A stretch of DNA of 64,000 nt from Pisolithus tinctorius (taxonomy: Eukaryota > Basidiomycota > Agaricomycetes > Boletales > Pisolithaceae): the NCBI GenBank assembly GCA_024663395.1, contig JANFAH010000007.1:2294001-2358000 (forward strand), read 5' to 3'. A program made the translations under genes and the position numbers. The notes under the pieces are model-generated. The model worked only from the letters and a program-made list of their open reading frames with translations. It did not search any database and was not told the DNA's origin. This document shows, piece by piece, positions 21,653 through 33,521 of this stretch; positions within the stretch are counted from its first letter, which is position 1, and every line of letters begins with the position of its first letter.

Positions 21653-22224
21653 TGTACAACACGAGCTAGATGGCTTAGATAACAACAATAAGAAATGAAG
21701 GGAACGAATTGTTCGTCCCAAGGGATTCTGGACTGTCGGGACTAGAAGGAGAGACCCAGCGCTTTGTAGCGGTAGTGTTTCGTGACGTGCGCGGCGTGGT
21801 CCGCGGTGTAGTACTGGCGATGCGAGCGGTGCGAGCGGTATACGTAGTTCGTGCGCGGCGGAATGCGAGACATGCGGTGTAGACGAAGTGTAAGGAAACT
21901 CGTGGTGACCTTCCGAGTGCCAAAAGGTCTCATTCTGTACCTAAGTACAGGGCTTTATAGTCCGGACAAACCCGGAACCTAAGTAAGACAGGGTACAGTA
22001 AAGGAAAGCCGCGCGACAGCGCGTACACAGAAGACAGGCCAAACTGAGGCCGAGGGTATACTACAAGCACTAAAGGAATAGAGACCGTGATAAAAGAAAG
22101 AGTCCGAGGAAAAACAACAACCGGAGCACAGCGGCCGCGGGTATAGCATTGCGCGAGAGGGAGCGAGGGCGTGGGAAGGTAGCGCGTGAACAACGGTGAA
22201 CGCGAGATGGGAGCGGACGTAACA
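21653..22224. mobile_element. Probable solo LTR
   Basis: A 572-bp segment starts TGTACAACACG and ends GTAACA, thus with short inverted TGT..ACA ends. The bases outside are GTAGC on the left and GTAGT on the right, a 4-of-5 match to a target duplication. It is CG-rich, contains a TATAAAG-like box on the minus strand near 21950, and has no coding part. The boundaries resemble those of basidiomycete Ty1/copia LTRs as I remember them. No partner LTR is in the window. Confidence 0.45.
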
Positions 22225-22253
22225 GTAGTCACGGAACGGTTAATGATAGGGGC

Positions 22254-24663
22254 TTACGCGTCCAGGGAATGCGGATTCCTCACAATGCCTTCCTCATAAG
22301 CCTTGATTTCTGCCAATTATATCAGCCCATCAAAAAAATCTCAGATCAGCCGAAGCTACTCGCGCAATGCAACATGTTTGGAATGGAAACGACACATGGC
22401 CAAATTGCCTAACATTGCCCATAGTCCAGCGACTTTCGTGGCCTGGGAACCTCGTCCTCCGATTTCGCGGGCCACGGAGTACAATTCTCCCTCCTCGTCG
22501 AGGCCCCAAAGGGGTTGAACGGCATCATGCAAGTGACTTGGTAGCAACTGCAGATAAGCAGTACGCCCATCCGCATAGCTATTTGGCATACAGGATTAGG
22601 CGACTCCAGAATAAAAGGCGTTCACCCACCCAGTGGCCAAGATGACTACATCCGCTTCAAGGGTTGAACCGTCCTCAAATAACAATCCGTTCGGTGTGAA
22701 CCTAGTAATACCCCCGTTGCTTTTTAACTTGATTTTCCCGTCGATGATCTGTTGCGATGCCCCAACGTCTTTTTTCGTGCTCTCGGTTAGCCCGTCGAGA
22801 AGTTTGAACAACTTAAGAAAGAAAAGAAAGAAGAAGAAGAAAACACGAGAGCAAGACGTACCAAAGTGAAAACCCCCACCCTTTTTCCAAATTAGCGGGA
22901 AAGGACCAGAATCGTCATCTCCCATGTTCAACTTGAATCCTACTTTGCGGAGGCCATCCGAGATCTCCCTACGTATAGGCATTTATATAAAATGAGGGGA
23001 CCAATTCCGTCGCATGTAATCGCACCTGTCGGCCTCAGCTAAGTCTTTCACCACTCGTTGGTGCACGAGTTTAAGAAGGAAGGTCGGAAATGATGCGCTT
23101 ATACGATCGGCAATGTCTGTAGGGGGACCATTCTCGAGGTAAAGTCCTTCATAGAGACATAATCAAGAGTAGGCATCCGAGACACACGATCCGGGCCTTA
23201 CCGCCTGTCAGTCTTGGAATCCCCTCTTTCGCTGACATTACGTAGGTTGAACTTCGCTGGACCATTGTAACGTCTAGTGGTAGATTGTCTGGGTGTTTGT
23301 TAAGAGAAGAGTTAGACAAGACTTGCCGATTCCATGGGCAACGTATTCGCCACAGATGTCATGGGCTATACGCAGGATGTTGGCAGCGACTAACACTGTA
23401 CGTGTGATGGTGTACCTGATGTGCATGCACCAATGACTGCCACCTTTTTCCCTAGGTGATCCGTTGCCCGCTTGTGTTGACTCGAGTGAAGAATCTGCCC
23501 CTTAAACTCCGCCTTAGAGCAATCGTAAGCGGTATCTAGGATTGCCGACCTAGTAGCTACAACTTACTTGACAAGGAATGTTGGGTATGTTGGGGAGACC
23601 ACTTCCAAAGCCCAAAGCAAAAACGACGTGATTGACTTGAAAAACACGTTCCCTTCCATCGTCGCGGACGACCTTGACTGACCACTTCTTTCCTTGCATG
23701 CCCGGTTCGACCGAGGTAACCTTGGCAGACGTCCACACATTTAGTTCAAGAGACTGAGCATAGCTCTCGAGCCAATCCCCGAGTTTAGCTGCTGGTGGGT
23801 AAACCGGCCACAAGGAAGGGAATCTGAGACGGTCAAAATTTGCTTAACGATAACAGGTACGAGGGGCTTACGGCATGTAGGGGAAATGGTCATACCCTAG
23901 GCTAACTTCAGCAGTGGCATGGGCGTTGACATATCACTGTCCACTTACATACAGTGTCATGCAAAAGAGCCGCGTATCGGTTCCTCCAATTATCCCCTAT
24001 GCGTCTGTTTCGTTCGACCACGACAGCGTTGGTACCAAGCGCTTTCAAACGCGCGGCAACAGTCAACCCGCTCTGCCCGCCCCCTATAATAACAACACGA
24101 GGTTCCTCGTCGAGAAATTCACGTTCTCTCTCCCTTGATTCAGTCCACTTTTGATGGTATGGTTCGTGGTTTCTCAGGGCTCCAATCTTCTCAGGGAAAC
24201 CTCTAAGATCCTCCAGGTTCGTGAACACGGTATGCGCCTTCCACGAACCATCTGCCAAGGGGACAAGTCGGAAAATACCCGACGCATACCCCACCGTGGT
24301 CTCGAAGTTGAAGAAGGCTTGAATACATACGATGTCATCGTAGGGCACATATAGTCGTATAAGGTCACTGCGAATCCTGAATGCAGAGGGTTGAAACTTC
24401 GGCAGCTGATCAGCAATGAACTGTTGGATGGTGTCTCTTCCCTCATACGTATGGAAGTCCCAGGTGAGAGCCAGCATGTCACGCCAGAAGGCATCCTCGA
24501 GAAGCAGACTTGCAATTCGTATACAATTACCGGAACCCATAGCATCCGCAAAGCCTAGGAACCATTCTTTAGCAACGGCTTGAGCGTCAAGGTTACGGTC
24601 GACCGTGCTTCCGAGTTTCTGGAGGGTGGGAAGGGATCTAACGGGGGCTCCAAGTGCGGGCAT
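22254..24663 (-). CDS. Flavin-containing monooxygenase with NTF2-like N-terminus
   Basis: Flavin- and NADPH-dependent oxidation of a small molecule, substrate unknown. Start ATG at 24663; stop TAA at 22254-22256. Residues about 30-170 look like an NTF2/SnoaL-type domain. The FAD-binding VVIIGGGQSGLTVAARLKAL comes next, then after introns a central part (WPVYPPAAKLGDWLESYAQ), the NADP-binding VIGACTSAHDICGEY at about 23340-23450, ILATGW near 22650, and an end with WAMLGNLAMCRFHSK and a short last exon (22254-22310). At least eight introns; one near 22800-22850 has a very long polypyrimidine run on the coding strand. The frame appears intact. It lies beside the probable solo LTR. Confidence 0.8.
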
Positions 24664-25887
24664 ACTCCACTATTGAGTAGTATGGGGAGAAAATGTGGGG
24701 TGCGAAGATAGCTTGAAGCGCTTCTTGATGAAGGAGGAATCCGTACTTATATGAGGGAGTGACACAGCATCAGAAAAAGCTGGTACATCGTGTCTTCTTG
24801 GAAAGAATTGATACCCAACCAACCTCCTATCGCCGCCTTGGGCTGCAACCAGTTGAATTGCGATACGGCGGTCACAGCTCTGCAACATGAGTATACCGTC
24901 AGTATATAATGGGACGAGAGCCACGCCCTAATGACCCACACACACCATCCAACAAGTACTTGAAATGGAGCAGCGGCCCCAACGTCATTGAGTTTAATAT
25001 AGATTCATCTCCTGCAAGCAGGTCTTAAGGACCAAGATTCTGATTGCGTAGCCGCAACTGATGGCTATTTGCTCTCAGTGAGTGCCGGGGGATGCGTAAG
25101 TCAAGAGCTACCCAGAATTGTCACAAAAAAGACAATGTGTTCTTGCTTGTTCTGGTTGGCATTCACTGACTTCGGCACGCGTGTACACTTGGGGGATAGG
25201 TATGCTGTTTGATAAACTCGTCACATTCTGTCGAACGCCACAGCCTAGGAGCGCCATATCGCCACTCGGAAACACATCAAAAACCTGCGTACCACATCAC
25301 GGGCGGAATGTGATACTTGTATGAGTGAGAATGGTGCCATCCTGCAGAGAATAGCTCTGGAGTCTGGCACCTCACTTTTCGTCGACGCATGACCTATGTA
25401 TGAAGAGGACAGAATACCATTACTTACTAGCTTTAGGATAGTGAGTTGAAGTACCAGTTGCACCCATTAACTTCCTTCTGTTTAGGTTTGGCTCGGCTAT
25501 ACCTCATATCGGACGCCTGGCATGTCCAGAGATAGGCCGAAACTCGGATGCTCCCTACTCGACATGTTCAATCGGCATGGAAAAACAGCCAGGCGGCCCA
25601 GCACGGAAGTCAGGGCCGTAGAGGTAGCAGTAGGGACGGATGCCCAAGCGCACTCGTCTTTGTAAACATATACGCGTGGCGCCGTTTTACGGAGATCTAG
25701 CAAAAGGGTGGTGAGCCGGTACGCGTTGATGCATGTTGTCGAGGACTTTGTAATCACCGCGACCCGATGCGAGGGCCGTCTCGCCGGTACTCAGTTACGT
25801 GGGAACCCGCGCCGACTTCCGCGAAATTTACCAAACCGTCTATCGACAGCACAAGTCCAGTCACCAGACTCTGAGCTTGGTCAAACC
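24664..25887. other. Intergenic region between divergent genes
   Basis: Only short unconvincing frames on both strands. It must hold the promoters of the monooxygenase (minus) and the ribosomal protein gene (plus). I see no repeats or RNA genes. Confidence 0.4.
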
Positions 25888-26343
25888 ATGTCTCTCAGCA
25901 CAACAAATCGTATTCTCGGCCCAAACGCTGTACTCTTTGTTCGTGCGCACTCGACGTCTCCCTATGGTCGGTCCCACATTCGCAAAAAACATCCGCGATC
26001 ACTACCCGCACCTGTTGTTCCCCACTTCCCGCAGCAAGTGATACGCGCTGACGGATCAACATTCACACATTGGACCACCTCTCCGCGTTCGCGCATCGTC
26101 CTCACACGAGACACTACGAACCACCCTCTTTGGAACGCCACAGAACGCCTGTGTGGAGGCTCTGCCGCGCTTACACAGGATGAGGAGGACGAGGGTACTG
26201 GGCGTATGGGCAGATGGAGAAAGAGGTTCGGTGATGAGGTTGCCACTGACCAATGGTCCGTACTGCAGGAGGGTGTCCAGTCAGTGGCGGAGCCACCAGC
26301 CTCGAAGCAGCCTGCCGCTGCGAAAACGCCCAGGAAGAAATAG
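25888..26343 (+). CDS. Mitochondrial large-subunit ribosomal protein bL31m
   Basis: Single exon, 151 residues from ATG 25888. The open frame extends upstream to 25708, but the first convincing mitochondrial presequence (basic and hydroxylated, MSLSTTNRILGPN) starts at 25888. The core FPQQVIRADGSTFTHW followed by TSPRSRIVLTRDTTNHPLWN is the bL31 signature as found in fungal MRPL36 proteins, which sit on the mitochondrial large subunit. The C-terminus is Lys/Pro/Ala-rich. No sign of damage. Confidence 0.85.
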   Translation: MSLSTTNRILGPNAVLFVRAHSTSPYGRSHIRKKHPRSLPAPVVPHFPQQVIRADGSTFTHWTTSPRSRIVLTRDTTNHPLWNATERLCGGSAALTQDEEDEGTGRMGRWRKRFGDEVATDQWSVLQEGVQSVAEPPASKQPAAAKTPRKK

Positions 26344-26720
26344 TAAGTGGCGTTAAGCCTTCCGGTGAGAGGTCTTTACGTGTTTCTCAGCATGTCATTC
26401 TAACTTGTGATTGCCAGAATGTTCTTTTGGACTGCTTTAGCGGTGTCCTTCGGAGCATCTGAATCCGTGCATGTATGTAAAACACAGTCAATCTAATATG
26501 CCAAATAAAATGCGAAGTTCGGTACACCGCATTCACCACACAAATGGCACGGTATACGGCGCGAAGATAAGTACATATTGTAGTCAAAAGTCTAAATCCG
26601 ATGAAAAGTCCTATATATACAAATATTATGAGCGGTACGCAGACAAATAATACATGGATTACTGTAACCAATGGTCAATTGTTGTAATATGTGAACGAAG
26701 TCCTTGACTCGGCACGAGTT
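26344..26720. other. Intergenic, converging 3' ends
   Basis: Space between the ribosomal protein gene (plus) and the uncharacterised gene (minus). AT-rich, with no gene supported. Confidence 0.4.
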
Positions 26721-29671
26721 TTAGATGAGACTTGGTGTGAAGAGTCTCGTAGTCTCATCCTTAAATCTGGTTCTCTTTGGCGGGTGACCGTCCGAATCGC
26801 CGAATTGCATAGGCCGCTTCGAGCTTGATGAATTGGGTATTGTATGGTTTGCTGGAACCACTAACATAACCGCGATCAGCGGAAGTACATAGTATTGTGA
26901 TTCGATATGAAACCTACCTGTAAGTTCCGGTGGGCGCCGGCAAATACGAAGCCGAGACGCTTCGTCCGAATGCATAATCGCCTGGTAGAGTGAGTTGATG
27001 TCCGCTGTACTCAAGTCACGGATTCCTTTGTTGCCGCGCTTGCGAACCCCAGCCGGCCAATTGACGAGCACCAACCCGTGCTTCTCTAGGTCTTTCTCAA
27101 GGGTATACCAAGGCAAGTGCTCACATGGTAAATCGAGTTCCCCTGAACAAATCACAAGTCACGTGTGAGAGACGAACGTTAGTTTCATGGATACTGACTT
27201 ACGGAGCATCTCAAGGAACTTATCCTTAATTGTTTCAATCATATCTAACTCCGTAAGTCTCGAAGGGTCAGGGAGGGGTTCTCTCAGTAAACTGCCTGTT
27301 GGAAGCTTTTCCGTTGGGCTCCTGGCCAATCACGTGTGGTTTAGTTGCATGTCGTGACACGAGTTAAAGGGTCATAACTCACCCGAGATATGGCGTGTTA
27401 TCCCCATCGGGATTACGGAAACAAGTGGAGGCATCTAACCCGAGGGAATCTACGTATTGGAGCTGGAGTGAAGTATGTTAGGGAGAGAATAGTATCACAG
27501 ATACGATAAACTGACCAGTGTGTGGAACTGCTGAGTCAATCGCGACTGCATTTCATTTTTGGAAAGAGTTTTGTTGTGCGTGATGCTCGTGAATGCCTCC
27601 ATTCCCGCGGGTTCCGGAAGGGAGGTTTCAGAGCGACATGCGGTAGGGCCTGAGACGGGGAGATTAGACCGATGGATGGATGGAAACTTGTCTGCCGCGT
27701 GCATGTCGTCATCAACGAGGTGCTTCGTACTCTTATGGTCTAGCGAAGACCGGAGGAGCAGGTCAGGTAAGCGCTGAGCGTCGTCAGCACCGTTTGTGGG
27801 GAAGGTCGGCTGCGGTTCGCCAGAACCTGTCACATCGACTTTCAAAGTCGGCGAAGCGGTGGTACAGGACCTTTCAAAGAGAACCCGACACCTCGGACAG
27901 CCAGGAAGATTGACATCTCTGCTGCGCAGGAACATGGCCACAGCAACGTAAACAATGAGACACCACTGCCGGGGGTCACTTCCAAACTGAGATAGGACAG
28001 TTCTGTCGGATTCGCTTATGCGAAGTCGACGGCAGATATCGATGCCTGCTGCAGACAATTGTGGAAGGCGTCCAGGCATATAAAGGAACTCGGTGAACTC
28101 GCTCGCATAGTCGAGATAGTGGGTGTGCCACCGTTCGTCATGTCGGTCCTGGCGAGTGGACTCTTCAAAACCAGAACGACAACAAGCGGACATCCACGCA
28201 ATGATACCCAGCATGATCCAGGGATCGTTTGCATCCTCCAAAACATTATCCGGAAGTTGGACAGGCCACGAAGTGTTTAGCTGCGTATCCGCAGGAAGTA
28301 TACAAGACATCTGTGCAGCAGAGAAACGCAAGTCTTTCGGATACTCGTTGATGTGCGGAGCAAACGTGAGGTCTATCTGACCGCGCTTTAAAACGGGGTT
28401 TAGCGTTCTTTCCACCAGTCGCTTGCCCGTTTGGCTTATACGCTTCGATGAGATGGCGAGCAGCTCGGCATTATCCCGTCGTGTGGTACGGATAGCGTGG
28501 TAGCACATGATATTCCACAACTGGGAATCCGGGCGCACCACTCCATCAATAGCTAGATCCTCATGGTAGCGTGACTGGACCCTGAGGAGCGGTCAGTGAA
28601 ACCAAAACTGGGGTTTCAAGGCGAACCTACAAGGTCCGGCAACGCATGCATGACTCATCATCAACTCCTTCCAGGGACGGAGGGATACCTTCCAACCAAA
28701 CCAACATATCAAACCACGTGCGAAGAGTATCCCGGCGCGTTCGGAGGCATATACATCCATCCCTTTCGGAGTTCATCAGTACTTTCTCCCAAGCCCCGGT
28801 TTGAGCAGGAAATGCAACCCAGCAGCTGCCGATCATGGAGCTCAAAACAGAGGTCATTCTGGAAATCCGGAATGTCGGTGGGATATAACCGTGCTCGATG
28901 GTCAGCTCTGCCATGCCTTTGGAGCTCGAGAGTAACCAGACGATCGCAGCAAAGCGTTGTTCAAGTGTAGCATTGCGTACTCTTTCGTTCCTGCTACCGG
29001 AAGGTCCAGTCGCAGGAGGATACCGCTGCTGAGAGATCCGACGACGTAAGGCCGATTGCGCACGATCCCAATCAAGTTCACGAAGGTTGGCACTCCACCA
29101 CAACATTGTTCCGGGCTGGCGTTTTCGAAGCCAATCTTCATCACCGTCGGCCCAAAGCCAGAGGTCTTCGTCTGAATCCCCCTCGATTATCCGGCACCAC
29201 AGGTCTTGTAATCTTGAACACACATAAGTGACTCCGAAATTGAAGGGGTGGGCCCATTTCATAATGACTTCCAAGATGAGAAGCATCCTCCAGTCTTTCT
29301 TTTCGAGGAGCTCTTGTCTAGATAACCGGGCAACACGTTCATCGTCTGCTAAGACGCTCCTGCATTGCGGACTGCCGCCATTACATCAACACGAACATTA
29401 GTAAATGGCCCACAGCCCTGCAGGTGGAACCGACGACACACCCGGTCGGATCTTCCGATTTATCAATGTCTCCCTCGACAGCACCGAAATCTGCATTGCC
29501 GGTTGGACGCGATTGTTGGGAAGGCGTATGATGCTCTACAGTGGAGTTCGGCGTAGTGGGAATATCGATAGCGGACTGAAGCGGTAATGCCGAATACGGA
29601 AGCCCAGCGAGACTGCAACCACCACCACCCGGACCAGGCTGCTGTGGAGACGGAAGGTGGTTGGGAGACAT
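26721..29671 (-). CDS. Uncharacterised conserved multi-exon protein
   Basis: I do not know its function. Exons run from about 29671 (low-complexity Pro/Gly/Ser start, MSPNHLPSPQQPGPGGG) through a long block 29286-28627 (WAHPFNFGVTYV, LWLWADGDEDWL, RTWFDMLVWLEGIPPSLEG), then 28541-27495, two small exons around 27470-27390 and 27320-27200, 27150-26920 (ELDLPCEHLPW, WPAGVRKRGNKGIRDLS), and a last exon after about 26850 ending with a basic PPKRTRF stretch, possibly a nuclear signal, stop at 26721. The middle is helical with many Trp and Cys. The joins follow GT..AG but were not all phase-checked, and the start is uncertain. I recall similar proteins in other mushrooms without a named domain. Confidence 0.55.
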
Positions 29672-31163
29672 GTGGAGCGAAGATGCCGCTCTGGTGCAAC
29701 GGCTGGGTGCAAAAGGCAGTTGGTGTGAAGGGGATGTACAGGAAAAAGAGGCGAATGATTTTTATGCAGTGGGTAGGCGCTTATCATCGGGCCGCTCGAG
29801 CGAATGCGCCAAGTTGGAAATTTAGGGGGGAAGTCGGGCCGAATGAAACTATTATGTAACGGAAAGTCGGATGTCCTGGGACCTGCATGTGATGCTGTTC
29901 GAATTACTAGGGGACCACAACATAGCACTCACAGCAACAGTATTAAAAGATCCCAGTCATCGGGTGGAAGCGAGAAGACGAAGGGGTGCGGGCGCCGAAG
30001 TAGATTGGTACTTCTTCTTGACCGCAATCGGCTTGTAGCACCGGCCACACTAGTATAAACGCTATATCAGTGAGGGTCGAGGTAGGGTCAGAGTGCGAAG
30101 GCCCGCACACACCTGTTGACTGTCGAGGGACCAACGCTGACTACGTTGCAACCGCCGTGCCTTGTCGTGTTCAATAAGTTGACTGGCAGTCTGGCGGCCT
30201 ACCCTTTCAGCTTTCAAGTGACCAGCGAGATGTCGGACCGAAGGCATCATGGTCGCTAAGGAAATACAGCGCGCGAGAGGTATGGAATATCGTCCCGAAG
30301 ACGGAGATGGGGATGGAGGTATCCACGCACAGGATGAACAAGCAGTTGCCGTAGTGATTAGAATGCAATCCCAATCCCTAAGCTCAAGGTTCGGCGCTCA
30401 GATTGAATGTTCACAGGGAAAATGCGAGAGGGTAAATAATTGCCGTAAAAAGACGGATAAGTACTGTGCAGCCGATCAATGCCATGATCACATCCGAGTG
30501 CAGTACACGTGTTCTCGGGAGGACCATGGCCAGGGTCATGAGGAGGGTGTAGAAACGTCATCGGCTTGCATCTTGGACGGTGGCAACGAAAGAGAGTTTG
30601 GGGTTGAAACGTTGACAATCGGCGGAGCAAGGCCCGCTCGTTCCTGTCAGCAAAGTACACTCACTTCCAGTGCGACACTATAAACATTTTTATTTGTTTT
30701 TATCCGTTGCACCGTTTCCGCTGGCTGTGCCTGGAGCCGCATCAGGAGCACAACGAATGCAACGGTCGCAGTCATTCTTCTCCTGATAGGCCCAGTGCTA
30801 CCCCACGAATGCCAGGATGATCGCAAGGCGTTCGAGACTCTGAGACTGTAACTTGGGGGCTGCTTGGATTTCGAGACTTCAGAAGCAGCTGAATGTAATG
30901 AATGATCGATCTTGAAGAACTCGGCGCTCGTACCGTGGCTGGCTGTGAAGCTAATAGCAGCCGTCGAGGACGCCATGAGCTTGTATCGTACAAATGAGAG
31001 CATCTTGCCTCGTAGTCGTGGATGGAGCACTGAAGTAGTAATAGTTGAGCGAGCTACATAGACTACGATCAGCCGCTGGACTGCTGAGTGCCATAGGAAT
31101 TTTGTACCCCACCAACGTCGGTGACCGTGGAGAGGAACTCCTCGGCTAAACACCCGCCTTGCC
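29672..31163. other. Intergenic region with a possible small gene
   Basis: A minus-strand frame from 30250 encodes a basic, helical stretch (HLAGHLKAERVGRQTASQ) before a GTGTGTGC donor at about 30113; it could be the first exon of a small gene, but no second exon is convincing. Bases about 30480-30700 match 49800-49980, the equivalent place upstream of the third mid1 copy, so they belong to the duplicated mid1 unit. The rest shows nothing I can name. Confidence 0.35.
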
Positions 31164-32648
31164 ATGCGAATAACATCGTTGCTCCAAACATCTTTCCTTT
31201 GTCTTTTGTCTGCCTCTATTACCTTCGCTCAGGTTCAGCAGTCCCTCTCGCTCAACTCTCTGTCGACTTTCTCAGGTTCCTCGATATCCAACCCAGCCAC
31301 CTTCGGCTTGCCCGCCTCATCTTCCCTGACGGTTTCAGTCGCGATATGTTCCTCACAAGCCACTTCCGGACGCTTCTTCCTGACGAATGGCTCAGACGTC
31401 TTTGAGATACAGTTAAACACAGGTTTTGGCAGCTGGACAGGGTCGGCCGCTAATAACGCATCTTTGTTGGTCGAAGGTGTTGGTCAGAGTACCTTCGAGG
31501 TCGCCGTCTCCGATAACGGTGCACTTGTTCACGACCACGCCCTTATTATCCGTAACTGACACTATGATAGGTACGGTGCACGAGATTCTCGACGTACTAC
31601 CCCTCTTCGGTGATTCCACAGCTAACCAGGCAATTCTCTTCTCACCTCCGTTCGCCTTTGAGACGACCCCGGAGCCGACATATCCCAATTATAGTCTTCC
31701 CCTTGCCAACTCTTCCCTACCTGATGCTCCACCCTCCCCAACGTTTGACCTCGTGATTGCACCCTTATCTGCCCAATTAACCTCGCTGCCACAGACAGGC
31801 TGTAGTTTAGCCAACGTGTCTTCAACTGGGACCGTCGAACTGAATAATACCTGGCTAAGGGGATCGGGTGATTGGAGATCACAGTGGTTCGTTGACGGTC
31901 TCTCACCGGACACCAACTACACTGCGTACGTGATACAGGACGAGGTCAAGGTTAGTGGACCTATCTATTTTGTCACAAAGTCTTGTACGTCGCATTTCAT
32001 CTTGGTGTCGTTCCAACGTAACCTCCACATGTAGCTAGTTTCCCGTGTCCTCTCGTCTACTCTCTGCCCTACTGTCCTTCCACAGCATATGCTGTCCCCT
32101 TACCTCCGCCACAAAGTCCTGCACTCGCATATGATGCTGCTAGCCTCCCCACTAATATCAGCGACCCCCTTCTCCAGTACATGACCAACTTCACCACAAT
32201 GCTCCTGACCTTCGGCTGTGGGCGTGACCTCTATTCTCCCCTGCAAACATGCTCAGACTGCCAGCGCGAGTACCGATCCTGGTTATGCGATGTGTCCTTC
32301 CCACGATGCTCCGAACCATCCTTTACGTCATCTGAGTCCTCTGGAAGCAACGCACAAGCGCCGCTCTCAGCATTGCAGCCCCAGCCCAGTGGGGCCACAC
32401 CGAGAAACCCCTTTTTCCCCGTCGTCAACTATACTTACACATCTCTTCTACCCTGTCTGGAAGTTTGCCATGCTGTCGATCGGGCTTGCCCTTATTTCCT
32501 AGGAATCAGCTGTCCAGTCCCGCAGTTTAACGCAGATGCCAGCTATGGTGTTGGGTTCATCGACAGTGGTGAATCTGGAGTGGTTGGCCATGGGACTACT
32601 GGCGCGGCTCAGGATAGATGGGGTAATTTATGGTGTAATGGCAATTAG
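31164..32648 (+). CDS. mid1: Mid1-type stretch-activated calcium channel subunit
   Basis: Mid1 works with Cch1 at the plasma membrane and ER to let calcium in under stress. Exons 31164-31518, 31571-31984 and 32035-32648, phases kept. A signal peptide (MRITSLLQTSFLCLLSASIT) is followed by a Ser/Thr- and Asn-rich lumenal region with several N-glycosylation sites. The cysteine-rich C-terminal part diagnostic of Mid1 has FTTMLLTFGCGRDLYSPLQT, CSDCQREY, LPCLEVCHAVDRACP and NADASYGVGF. In intron 1 the donor GTGCAC is weak, but the branch site CTGAC and TAG acceptor are good. This is the only intact one of three copies in the window. It sits next to the kinase-GTPase array and has been duplicated with it. 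Confidence 0.85.
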
Positions 32649-33521
32649 AACCAGCCTTGATATCTCCTGAGGTGAATTGAGTTCTACTTCTGCCCCTGCT
32701 ATGTCAATGAAGAGATGCAAGTACTGCAATCTGCAAATTCAATGTAGCTCGGTCTGACCCGTGTTTGGTCCAGCGGATGGATACTGCTGTCTAAGCTGAA
32801 AAAGAGCTCCTGTCAACGCTTTTGGCAGCCTTCCCAGAAGTCTATCCGGTCATGGGTATTCCTGGACGCCGTTAGGCCCAGGTCTGTAAACTCTTTGTCG
32901 TTCACGATCATACCGGACCGTTAATTCCAGTCACGTGAAATATCTGGATGCGGTTACCTTCCCTTTATCGCTCTTCTAACATACGGATCAGCGTCCTGTC
33001 ATGTAACCACTTGACTAATCAACAACAGTCATAATGACCGTCATAACAACAACGGCAAAGCTTCTTCTACCGCTCCCACCACGCCCGCATCAACGACTAC
33101 AACAACTCCAGGCAACAACGGTAATGTAAACCACCACCTCGATAACCTCCACAACTACCACGCCTCCGCCACAGAACAAGAGGAAACACGACGAGTGCGA
33201 CATCGGTCGGTTATCTGGCGGCTGACTATCCTCCCTACTGGCTGGCCTGGACACAGCACAAGCAAACCTCAAGGAATATCCCAAGCTATCATGATAAAAT
33301 CACTCAAAATTAGAGCTGCGTGTTCTAGTCAGCAAGTTCCATTGCAAATCTATTATCTTTATCTTCAACAATACTCACTAGTCTCGTCATGTAGACGTGC
33401 CATCAATGGTACTTATTTGTGATGCGCTTCAGAAAATGGTACCATGAAGGGGACAGTAGCTTGCACACTAACGAGGATTACAGTAATTCGACAAAGTGCC
33501 CGATGGGAGGGAGTGGGTAAT
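32649..33521. other. Intergenic, converging mid1 and kinase-GTPase 3' ends
   Basis: No gene is supported. A CAACAAC/ACAACAAC-rich low-complexity stretch lies at about 33020-33180. Confidence 0.4.

Noticed and set aside
31551..31570. A 19-nt micro-intron (GTAACTGACAC..GATAG) in mid1, seen in similar form in all three copies
   Set aside because: A 52-nt intron starting at GTGCAC (31519) uses the same acceptor, places CTGAC as branch site, and gives a Mid1-like join (Asp-Asn-Gly then TVHEILD). The third copy has lost exactly that donor.
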